In this document: positions 1 through 7,000 of the stretch, one piece after another | Layout: every line of letters begins with the position of its first letter | Numbering within the stretch: position 1 is the stretch's first letter | Assembly: GCA_031290815.1 (NCBI GenBank) | Contig: JAISLO010000287.1 | Location: forward strand, 1-7,487 | Length of the DNA stretch: 7,487 nt | DNA from: Synergistaceae bacterium | GTDB lineage: Bacteria; Synergistota; Synergistia; Synergistales; Synergistaceae | Reading direction: 5' to 3' | The notes under the pieces: model-generated | The model's input: the letters and a program-made list of their open reading frames with translations, nothing else | Told to the model about the DNA's origin: nothing | The model's database searches: none | Position numbers and translations under genes: made by a program

Positions 1-701
1 ATATGAATGGCATGGTAAAGACGAGCCTGCTGCTTCAACTCTTGCAGGAGGCGGCCGCTCTTCATGCCGGAAGTGTAGGCATCGGCATGGCGGACATGAT
101 AAACCGCGATCTGACGTGGGTGCTGCGCCGCTATCTGGTGAGGATTCATAATTATGCCGGACTGGGTGATTTGACCGTCAGAACGTGGTTTGAACCGAGG
201 AAGAACCTCATATCGGTACGCGCGTTCGACATCCTCGATCAGGATGGAAAAAGGGTTGCCGACGCTTGGTCGGGCTGGATCGTGGTGAGCCTGAAGAGCG
301 GCCGGCCCACTCGGCTCGACCGAGCTCTGCCGGACGAGTATTTCAGGTTTGCCGAGACGGTGGAGGAGGATGTGACCGACTCCGTGGAAACTGTTGGAGA
401 CAGGCATGATTTTGAGGAGACATTTCGCGTCCGAAAACAAGAGCTCGATTTGAACGGTCACGCAAACCACACCGCTTATTTCGATTGGGCAATCGAGAGC
501 GTGCCGGATGAGGATGTCGAAGGAAGATCTCTGGTTAAACTGGAGGCCGAGTACATAGCCTCCGTGATGAGGGAGAGCGTGAACGTCAGGACGGAAAGGG
601 TCTGCAATTCGCCCCTGAGATATGTTCACTCGGTGACAGTGGTTGAAAGAGGCATCGAGGCCGCCAGGCTCTCAACGACCTGGGCGAGCGCCGGAAGTTA
701 A
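1..701 (+). CDS. Acyl-ACP thioesterase (FatA/FatB-like, double hotdog), 5' end outside window
   Basis: This protein probably hydrolyses acyl-acyl carrier protein to release free fatty acids in the cytoplasm. The visible part is 232 residues when counted from the ATG at base 3. That ATG is probably internal. Family members start about 10-20 residues earlier, and the visible start (MNGMVKTSLLLQLLQEAA) matches the middle of the first hotdog strand and helix, usually Asp-x-Asn-Gly followed by Leu-rich helix residues. Bases 1-2 (at) would fit the end of a GAT Asp codon, which is inference. The second hotdog carries the family signature at residues 149-158, with D149, N151 and H153 in Asp-Leu-Asn-Gly-His-Ala-Asn and a following Tyr, then a Trp and an Ile-Glu-Ser. 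The gene ends with TAA at 699-701. It converges with the phosphatase gene, 49 bases away. By spacing, the plant catalytic Glu lines up with Ser187 here, so catalytic detail may differ. The family call is firm; the chain-length preference cannot be read. Confidence 0.85.
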   Translation, partial: MNGMVKTSLLLQLLQEAAALHAGSVGIGMADMINRDLTWVLRRYLVRIHNYAGLGDLTVRTWFEPRKNLISVRAFDILDQDGKRVADAWSGWIVVSLKSGRPTRLDRALPDEYFRFAETVEEDVTDSVETVGDRHDFEETFRVRKQELDLNGHANHTAYFDWAIESVPDEDVEGRSLVKLEAEYIASVMRESVNVRTERVCNSPLRYVHSVTVVERGIEAARLSTTWASAGS

Positions 702-750
702 TCGACAGTGTTTAACGCGCCATTGACCGGGACAGGCGCATTCGAGTCGC

Positions 751-2196
751 CTACAGCGACATTGCCGCGGCGAGCCTGTCGAAGATGCCGGTGTTCTCGT
801 AATCGCCGGCAAATGCCTCCGCTCCGGCTCCGGTCGCCGACACAGGCACTCTGACCCCTGTATGGTAGAAAGTCCCCCACGTCACGCCGGCTATGGCGTT
901 CATCTCCTTCATGCAGACGACGGTGAAGGGATCGTAAGGCCCGTAGAGTTTATTGTACGCCTTGCTCTTCTCCGGCCTTTTCTTCTTGGCCGTCATGCTC
1001 ATGTTCCATGCGTCGCGGAGCGCGTCGTTGACCGCGAGCTCAGACCCGAAAAACTCCGCGGCGCGCGTCAGGCCGCCTGTAAGCCCCGCGCCTGCCAGCT
1101 TGGACACCGTCCTCTCGAACGCCTGGTGAGATCCCTTCTGTCTCGACAGCGCGTCATAGAAGGCCGCGCACTCGCTCGGCTCCATCGAGATGGACATGCC
1201 GCCGGTTTCGTGATCGCTTGTCACAACTATCAGAGTGTCGTTCGGATGTTCACGGCTGAAGTCTATCGCGGCCCCAACGGCCCTGTCCAGATCGAGAACC
1301 TCCCTGATCGTTGACGCCGCGTCGTTGGCGTGGCACGCAAGGTCTATCTTTCCCCCCTCGACCATCATAAAGAATCCGTTCTCCGAGTACAGCAGATCTA
1401 TGCCCTTTCTCACGAAATCCGCGAGGGTTGGGCCGGGCCTCTCGTCGATCACCCACGGCATCATGCCGGACGATAGCTTCTGGTGCATTGCGATGGCCTT
1501 CTCCCCGGGAACGAGCGACTCGAGACCTTCCATGCCCTCCGTCAGCCGATATCCCTTCGACCTCGCCGCTTCCGCCGGCGTCCTGCCGGATTTATCCTTG
1601 TCAGACGGTCTTCTGAAGCCGCCGCCGGCGAAGTATTCAAACCCGCTGTCCGCGAGCTGGGCGGCCAGAGACCTGTGTTCGACTCGCCTCGGGGCGTGAC
1701 CGTAAAACACCGCTGGAGTGGCGTCCTGCAGGAATGACGACGTCACGATCCCCACCTTCATGCCGCGGCGATGGGCAAGTACCGCTATGGAATCGAACTT
1801 CCCGCCTGTCTTGGGATCCATGGCCACCGCGCCGTTTATCGTCTTCCTCCCCGTGGCGATCGCGGTGCCTGAAGCGGCGGAATCCGTCGTCCCGGACAGG
1901 GAGTCCGTCCTCATCGCGCCGGAGACTGGCAGCCCGTTCATCAGCAGCTGTGACTCCCTCTCCGACGTATCGCCAGAGCTCTTCCTCATTCCGGCCAGAT
2001 ACATCTCGGCGGCGTTTCTCTGAACAGCCCCCATCCCGTCGCCTATAAACAGAAACACGTACTTGGCGGCGGCATCCGACCGCCCGGCCGGCGAGACGGC
2101 CATGAGCGCCGCTGCCGCGAGCACCGCCGCAATGAGGACCTTTACCCAGTTCGCCCTCCGACAGATTGGGCTCGAAGTTTCCCTCTCCATGCTCAT
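751..2196 (-). CDS. Secreted alkaline phosphatase (PhoA-like family)
   Basis: This is a 481-residue metal-dependent phosphomonoesterase of the alkaline phosphatase superfamily, likely releasing phosphate from organic phosphates outside the cytoplasmic membrane. A Sec-type signal peptide is visible: a basic n-region with Arg13, Arg14 and Lys19, a hydrophobic core at about 20-36, and small residues before a likely cut near residues 42-44. Active-site motifs appear in order. IGDGMG at 51-56 carries metal ligand D53. TDSAASGTA at 104-112 carries the nucleophile S106. E280, D285 and H289 have the spacing of E. coli E322, D327 and H331. D328 and H329 lie in TSDHETGG, and H445 in FYHTG matches E. 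coli H412. All expected catalytic and metal ligands are therefore present, and the length is normal. ATG at 2194-2196 is preceded by a purine-rich GAGGGAAGGG stretch; a second ATG two codons in is possible. It is transcribed divergently from the kinase. Whether phosphate starvation controls it is not visible. Confidence 0.95.
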   Translation of the reverse strand: MSMERETSSPICRRANWVKVLIAAVLAAAALMAVSPAGRSDAAAKYVFLFIGDGMGAVQRNAAEMYLAGMRKSSGDTSERESQLLMNGLPVSGAMRTDSLSGTTDSAASGTAIATGRKTINGAVAMDPKTGGKFDSIAVLAHRRGMKVGIVTSSFLQDATPAVFYGHAPRRVEHRSLAAQLADSGFEYFAGGGFRRPSDKDKSGRTPAEAARSKGYRLTEGMEGLESLVPGEKAIAMHQKLSSGMMPWVIDERPGPTLADFVRKGIDLLYSENGFFMMVEGGKIDLACHANDAASTIREVLDLDRAVGAAIDFSREHPNDTLIVVTSDHETGGMSISMEPSECAAFYDALSRQKGSHQAFERTVSKLAGAGLTGGLTRAAEFFGSELAVNDALRDAWNMSMTAKKKRPEKSKAYNKLYGPYDPFTVVCMKEMNAIAGVTWGTFYHTGVRVPVSATGAGAEAFAGDYENTGIFDRLAAAMSL

Positions 2197-2218
2197 CCCA
2201 GCCCTTCCCTCTTGCTCG

Positions 2219-2246
2219 AAATATTTTATATCAAAATATTTTATAT
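2219..2246. repeat. Direct repeat, 13 bases twice with 15-base period
   Basis: The sequence AAATATTTTATAT occurs exactly at 2219-2231 and again at 2234-2246, separated by CA. Each copy contains TTTATA, which read on the minus strand is TATAAA, a good -10 element. The repeat could therefore be a tandem regulator site over the phosphatase promoter, or a duplicated -10 region. The second copy contains the 10-base palindrome AAAATATTTT at 2233-2242. AT-rich composition makes a chance repeat more likely than usual, but an exact 13-base copy at this spot is notable. Confidence 0.6.
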
Positions 2247-2253
2247 TTGACGA
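2225..2253 (-). promoter_or_regulatory. Candidate promoter of the alkaline phosphatase gene
   Basis: On the minus strand a TCGTCA -35 (four of six consensus bases) at 2253-2248 is followed, after 17 bases, by a TATAAA -10 (five of six) at 2230-2225. Transcription would start near 2218 and give a leader of about 20 bases. The -35 overlaps the plus-strand -35 at 2247-2252, so polymerase could not easily occupy both promoters together. The weak -35 suggests activator dependence, which is inference. Confidence 0.4.
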
Positions 2254-2274
2254 ATTTTACCATGCTGTTAAAAT
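2247..2274 (+). promoter_or_regulatory. Promoter of the kinase-helicase-SWIM operon
   Basis: TTGACG (five of six consensus bases) at 2247-2252 and TAAAAT (five of six) at 2269-2274 are separated by 16 bases. TG at 2266-2267, one base before the -10, makes an extended -10. A housekeeping sigma factor should recognise this well. Transcription would begin near 2281, leaving a leader of about 104 bases before the kinase ATG. No other pair in the gap scores as well by eye. Confidence 0.6.
2254..2274. promoter_or_regulatory. Imperfect inverted repeat overlapping the plus-strand -10 (candidate operator)
   Basis: ATTTTA at 2254-2259 mirrors TAAAAT at 2269-2274 around base 2264. Eight of ten position pairs are complementary. 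The right half-site is the -10 itself, so a dimeric repressor bound here would block the kinase promoter. No known regulator motif is recognised, and AT-rich sequence can give such symmetry by chance. Confidence 0.35.
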
Positions 2275-2287
2275 AGGAAGAACTTTG

Positions 2288-2301
2288 TACATTGTAATGT
2301 A
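2288..2301. promoter_or_regulatory. Perfect 6+6 inverted repeat in the kinase leader (candidate operator)
   Basis: TACATT at 2288-2293 and AATGTA at 2296-2301 are exact reverse complements separated by GT. The dyad begins about seven bases after the predicted transcription start, a common place for a repressor site. As RNA it would be a weak AU-rich hairpin with a loop too small to close fully, so a DNA-binding site is the better reading. The regulator is unknown. Confidence 0.35.
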
Positions 2302-2370
2302 AAAATTGGGTAATGTGTGCTTGAAAACTTGAATAAATAGCTGATGTTCTTTGGAGCTTTTTATAGATTT

Positions 2371-2376
2371 AGGAGG
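2371..2376 (+). promoter_or_regulatory. Ribosome binding site of the kinase gene
   Basis: A full AGGAGG lies eight bases before the ATG at 2385. This is the strongest Shine-Dalgarno sequence in the window. It fixes the kinase start and implies efficient translation, in contrast to the weak site of the helicase gene that follows. Confidence 0.85.
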
Positions 2377-2384
2377 AGTAGTCA

Positions 2385-4037
2385 ATGGGATTCTACGTGA
2401 GCATTTCAAATGGACAGACGACCGAGAAGATTCACGCCGACACGCCGCTGATGGGACATGAGGTGCTGTCCCTCTCCGGATTCAAGGACAAGGACAGGGC
2501 AATGGCGTGGCGTGTAAACCACATACTCCGCCCTCTCGGCTGGGTCGTGGATGAGGACTGTGAAGTGGAGTTCGTGGACACGACCACCTTCGAGGGAGTC
2601 GAAATATACAGGAACACCCTCACGTTCGTCCTCGCGCTAGCTTGCAGGAAGACAGTCGGCGGTGATATCGTCGTGCGTTATTCCATGAATTCGAGCTACT
2701 ACTGCGAGATAGAGAATATGGAAGTGACCGAGGAGGATGTCTACCTCATGTATGACGAGATGAAGCGGCTCGTCTCTCTCTCGCTGCCCGTCCAGATGGC
2801 CACGCTCCCGCTCGACAAGGCCAGGCGCATATCGGAACGCCAGGGAAACAGCGACAGGGCGAACCTCATGCGGTGGGTGGGGACGGATCCGATCACAATG
2901 TACCGATGTGCCGGAATATACGGATACTTCGGCGGACCGCTCGCCGCGACCACCAACAGAGTGCCGGCGTTTGACCTCAATTACCATCCCCCGGGATTTC
3001 TGCTCCGATTTCCATCGATAACGGACCCAGACGAACTGCCGCCCCTCAACGTAATCCCAAAGCTGATGGACGTGTTCCGCGAGTACTCGAAATGGCTCAA
3101 CGTCCTCGGCCTGTCGACCATGAACAGCCTGCACGAGCGGGTTGCGGCTGGCAAGTCGCTCGACCTGATCCTCATCTCCGAGGCGTTTCACGGCGAGGCG
3201 CTCTCGCGCATAGCGAACGAGATAATGGAGCGCAAGAACGTAAGGCTCGTGTGCCTCGCCGGGCCGTCGAGCTCCGGAAAGACTACGACATCCAAGAGAC
3301 TGGCCATACAACTCCAGGTCAGGGGAAAACATCCCGTGGCGCTCGCGCTCGACGACTATTATCTCGAAAGAAAATACACTCCCAGGGATGAAAACGGCAA
3401 TTACGACTTCGAAGCTCTCGAAGCCCTTGACGTCAACCTCATAAACGAACACCTGAACGCGCTCCTCAACGGAGAGGAGGTTCAGATCCCGAAGTATGAC
3501 TTTGCGACCGGCTCCCGCAAGCCGGGCAAACGCATCAAGCTCACGGCCGACGACATACTCATCATCGAGGGCATTCACGGGTTGAACGATGAATTGATGG
3601 GAAACATCCCTGGCGACCGGAAGTACAGGGTGTTCATATCCCCCCTGACCGGAACCAACCTCGACTCCCACAACAGGATAGGCACTACGGACACCAGGCT
3701 GTTCAGGAGGATGGTGCGCGACTACCGAGCCAGGGGACACAGCCCGGAACACACGCTGCGCATGTGGCCGGCGGTCATAAAGGGATCGCACAAGCACATA
3801 TTCCCATACGAGGCGGGAGCCGACACGCTGTTCAACTCGTCCCTGGTATATGAGATCCCCGTACTCAAGGGATATGTCGAGCCGATGCTGAGAGCGATCC
3901 CCGAGACCTCCAAGGAGTACGGCGAAGCGCAGCGTCTTCTCTCAGTCCTGAGATTGACTCCGGTAATACCATCCGAAAACGTTCCAAACCTCTCCATATT
4001 GCGCGAGTTCATAGGAGGAAGCTGTTTTGACGAGTGA
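2385..4037 (+). CDS. Uridine kinase-like P-loop kinase with threonyl-tRNA-synthetase-like N-terminal domain
   Basis: A 550-residue cytoplasmic protein with two parts. Residues 1 to about 70 resemble the TGS domain of threonyl-tRNA synthetase. Residues about 73-140 resemble its second additional (editing) domain, including an Ile/Val-rich strand, a Tyr-Tyr pair and a Thr-Glu-Glu-Asp helix start. From about residue 285 comes a phosphoribulokinase/uridine kinase fold. The Walker A is GPSSSGKTT at 293-301. DDYY at 323-326 matches the DDFY-type substrate loop of uridine kinases. A YDF motif follows, then IIEGIHGLN at 393-401. The family is expected to phosphorylate a nucleoside, but the true substrate is unproved. 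The editing-type HxxxH is absent: the corresponding residues are N77 and F81. The C-terminus extends well beyond a plain uridine kinase (about 210 residues). Such fusions recur in anaerobic bacteria and are often annotated only as nucleoside kinase. It is first in the probable operon with the helicase, 39 bases upstream. Confidence 0.88.
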   Translation: MGFYVSISNGQTTEKIHADTPLMGHEVLSLSGFKDKDRAMAWRVNHILRPLGWVVDEDCEVEFVDTTTFEGVEIYRNTLTFVLALACRKTVGGDIVVRYSMNSSYYCEIENMEVTEEDVYLMYDEMKRLVSLSLPVQMATLPLDKARRISERQGNSDRANLMRWVGTDPITMYRCAGIYGYFGGPLAATTNRVPAFDLNYHPPGFLLRFPSITDPDELPPLNVIPKLMDVFREYSKWLNVLGLSTMNSLHERVAAGKSLDLILISEAFHGEALSRIANEIMERKNVRLVCLAGPSSSGKTTTSKRLAIQLQVRGKHPVALALDDYYLERKYTPRDENGNYDFEALEALDVNLINEHLNALLNGEEVQIPKYDFATGSRKPGKRIKLTADDILIIEGIHGLNDELMGNIPGDRKYRVFISPLTGTNLDSHNRIGTTDTRLFRRMVRDYRARGHSPEHTLRMWPAVIKGSHKHIFPYEAGADTLFNSSLVYEIPVLKGYVEPMLRAIPETSKEYGEAQRLLSVLRLTPVIPSENVPNLSILREFIGGSCFDE

Positions 4038-4039
4038 AT

Positions 4040-4077
4040 CCGGCCCATGCCGGCGTCAGGCGGGGTCTGAGACGCCT
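4040..4077 (+). promoter_or_regulatory. Two tandem hairpins between kinase stop and helicase start
   Basis: The first hairpin pairs CCGGC at 4040-4044 with GCCGG at 4049-4053 around a four-base loop. The second pairs AGGC at 4058-4061 with GCCT at 4074-4077, with an inner GTC/GAC stem at 4065-4067 and 4071-4073. Its last base is the T of the TTG start codon. Neither is followed by a U-run, so they are not good intrinsic terminators. The second could hold back ribosome access to the helicase start until ribosomes leaving the kinase gene open it. This is inferred from the sequence only. Confidence 0.35.
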
Positions 4078-7000
4078 TGATAGCTCTCCACATGGGCTTC
4101 CGCGATCGGGGCTTCTTCCTCTGGGGCGAGTGTCCCCCGGCACGAGGAGACAGGCGCGGATCTCGCCCTGCTCAAAGCGTGAGCCACGACCAAGTCGCCT
4201 GTCACCCTGGAGATCCCGGCGCCGAACGCCTTGCCAACGCTCTGAGGGACATCGGTTTCAGCCGTGCCTCGGAGGACCGCGCGAGCAGGATGGATATCCT
4301 TCTGCCAACCCTCGGAGAAGCGTATCCCATTCCGTCATCGCCGCTGCTCTGCGATACGCGCAGAGCCCGAGCGGATCAGCCGGGGCCGTCATGTATGCGG
4401 GAGTGGAGCGTCGAAACCCTGCCGCTCGAGTTTTCTGACGTTCTGGAGTTCACGCACATCGTCTCAGGCGGCGGGGAGATATCGCCGGACGGCCGCCTTC
4501 TGGCTCATGGGGTCATGGCCGCGCTGGACCTCTGTTATCTGACCGAATGCGCGAGGTTTGCGGCGTCGCTCCTCAACCGGGCATGTTTCCTGCCCGACGT
4601 CAGGAGGACAAAGCTCCCGGAAGGGGACGACAGGTACGAGTCCTTCTGGCGGCCCCTCCTGTTTGGGAGGGATGCCACGAAGTTCGAGAACATGGCGCGC
4701 GCCATGCCGGATATCCTCAGGTCTTACGATATGCCGGCGGGCCACATGACGTCGCACCGCGCGCTCCGCGAGATATTCGACAACATGATCGACAGCGCTG
4801 TCCGTCATTCGTGGACTAAAAAACTGAGGGAGGCCTTGCCGGAGGACCACTGCGACTCCGATGAACACCTCACGCGCGCCATAATAGGATTGAAGTGCGG
4901 AAAACAAGACATCACAGCACCCGGAAAACGAACAAAGGGAAAAATCGTAAACACGCTGAACCCGCACTCTCTGTGGGCCCGCTCGCTCGGCTGGCTCGGT
5001 GAGGCGGACGGGCTCAGCCAATCGCTCGAATCGATATATCCCGACGTCAGGAAGTGGTGGGAGCGATTCGAATGGCTTGCGAAAGCGCCGTTCAAGGTAT
5101 GTCTCGAGATGAAAACGCCATGCGGAGAGGACGCCGCATGGCGGCTGGAATATATGATGAAGCTCCCCGACACCGGCGAATCGATCCACGCAAGCAAGGT
5201 ATGGGGACAATTCGGCGGATCGCAGGGGAGCTACATGAGGCGCTGCCTCCTGATGATGCTCGGCCTCGTGGGCTCGATGGTAAAGCCCGTCCTCCGAAGC
5301 CTCGATGATGAAGCCCCAGTCGGCTGCGAAATGTCGCGGGAGGAGGCGTCGGAGTTCCTCGAGTCCCAGGCGGAAAGCCTCGACGGGAGGGGCGTCGGCA
5401 TAATCTATCCCGACTGGTGGGAGGGCGGAAAGACCGACTCCCTGACTCTGAGGGGCAGGCTCATGTCGAGCGGAGCGGCGGCAGGACGGAGATACGATGC
5501 CTTTTCGGCCATCCATGCGGGCAGCGGAGAGAAATTGCCGGTTCGATGGGAGTTCGTCCTCGATGGTACGATGCTCTCAGAGAATGAGAGGACGGCGGTC
5601 TTTGAAGAGGGCGTATCCCTCGTTCGGATCCGCGGGCGCTGGAGATTTATCGACCCAACGCGCATCGCAGCGATCCTCAGGCACAGGGAGGGACTGCCGG
5701 CCGAGGCCACCGCAGCGGAGTTGGTGCGTCTGGCCGCGAGGGACAGGTTCATAGACGGATTCATAGACTCTCCGGACCTGGAGAGGGTCTACGACACTCT
5801 CAGCGACGGCGCGATCCTGGAGCCGCTAGGCGCGCCGAGCGGCATGAAATGCACCTTGAGGCCGTATCAAAGCGTGGGATATTCATGGCTGTCATTTCTG
5901 ACCGGCCTCGGCATCGGCGCGTGTCTCGCGGACGACATGGGATTGGGTAAGACGATTCAGACGCTGGCGATGATTCAGCGCCACCGGGACAGGGGTGATC
6001 TTCGTCCCGTTCTCCTCGTCTGCCCGACCTCGGTCATCGAGAACTGGAGGCGGGAGGCGGAGCGGTTCTTTCCCGGCCTGTCCGCGTATATCCAACACGG
6101 CAGGTCGAGGGAAAAGGGCTGCGGGTTCTCGCGCGAGATCATGGGCAAGGCGATGGTCCTGACAAGTTACGCCCTCCTTCAAAGGGATCTCGAGCTGTAT
6201 CAGAACGCCGACTGGCAGGGAGTGGTGCTTGACGAGGCTCAGAACATAAAGAACCCGGATGCCCGTCAATCCAAGGCCGCCCGCGCGATAAGATCGGACT
6301 GGAGGGTCGCGCTCACAGGGACGCCTATAGAAAACCACGCAGGAGACCTCTGGCCGATAATGGAATTTCTGATGCCAGGGATGCTGGGAAGCAGGAGACA
6401 CTTCTCCAACAGCTACGTAAAGCCCATACAGGAACGGCGGGACGCGGAGCTCATGAAGGATCTGAAGCGGATGATCTCCCCGTTTGTGCTGCGCAGGATG
6501 AAGACTGACAGCGACATAGCGCCGGAACTCCCCAGAAAGATAGAGACGAGGGTTTACTGCGGGCTCAAAAAGGAGCAGGCCAGGCTGTACTCGGGCGTAA
6601 CGGAATCGCTTGGGAGGGAGATAACGGGCACGAGCGGCATCAGGCGCAGGGGGCTCGTTCTCGCGGCCCTGACGAAGGCGAAGCAGATCTGTGATCATCC
6701 GGCGCTCGTTACCAAGGACGGTGACTTTGAGACGGCTCGTTCGGCAAAGCTGGAACGGCTGTTCTCCCTCGCGGATGAGATGTATGAAACCGGCGACAAG
6801 GTCCTCATATTCACGCAGTACGTCGAGATGGGCAGCATCATGAAAAGTCAGCTCCAGGAGCGATTCGGCAGGGAGGTGCTCTTCCTGTACGGTTCGGTAT
6901 TGAAGGACTCCAGGGACCGGATGGTCCGCCGCTTCCAAGAGGAACGCGGCCCGAGGTTCTTCGTGCTGTCGCTGAGGGCCGGCGGAACCGGGCTCAACCT

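Larger units (their letters stand above)
2197..2384. promoter_or_regulatory. AT-rich divergent control region between phosphatase and kinase genes
   Basis: This 188-base gap separates the start codons of the minus-strand phosphatase and the plus-strand kinase. It is clearly more AT-rich than the flanking genes, especially from about 2218 to 2370. It holds candidate promoters for both directions, a 13-base direct repeat and two inverted repeats, each listed separately. No open reading frame of useful size exists in the kinase leader: ATGs at 2297 and 2313 reach stops after one and three codons. Confidence 0.75.

Noticed and set aside
717..739. Possible terminator between the convergent thioesterase and phosphatase genes
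   Set aside because: GCGCC at 717-721 can pair with GGCGC at 735-739, but the loop is 13 bases and neither strand has a following U-run, so an intrinsic terminator is not supported.
2135..2168. Twin-arginine export signal in the phosphatase
   Set aside because: Arg13-Arg14 precede the hydrophobic core, but the context CRRANWV lacks the usual S/T-RR-x-F-L-K pattern, and the core is strongly hydrophobic as in Sec signals.
2339..2358. Possible leader hairpin or attenuator before the kinase gene
   Set aside because: AGCT at 2339-2342 and 2355-2358 pair for only four bases around a 12-base loop. The stem is too weak, and no riboswitch-like conserved core is visible in 2281-2384.
2637..3797. 386-residue open frame on the minus strand across the kinase gene
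   Set aside because: It is antisense to a gene with clear kinase motifs, has no recognisable domain and no ribosome binding site that I can see. Long antisense frames are expected where GC-rich codon bias removes stops.
4464..5516. 350-residue open frame on the minus strand across the helicase N-terminal domain
   Set aside because: The plus strand here carries conserved HelZ-type N-terminal sequence. The antisense translation shows no recognisable family and no upstream control signal.
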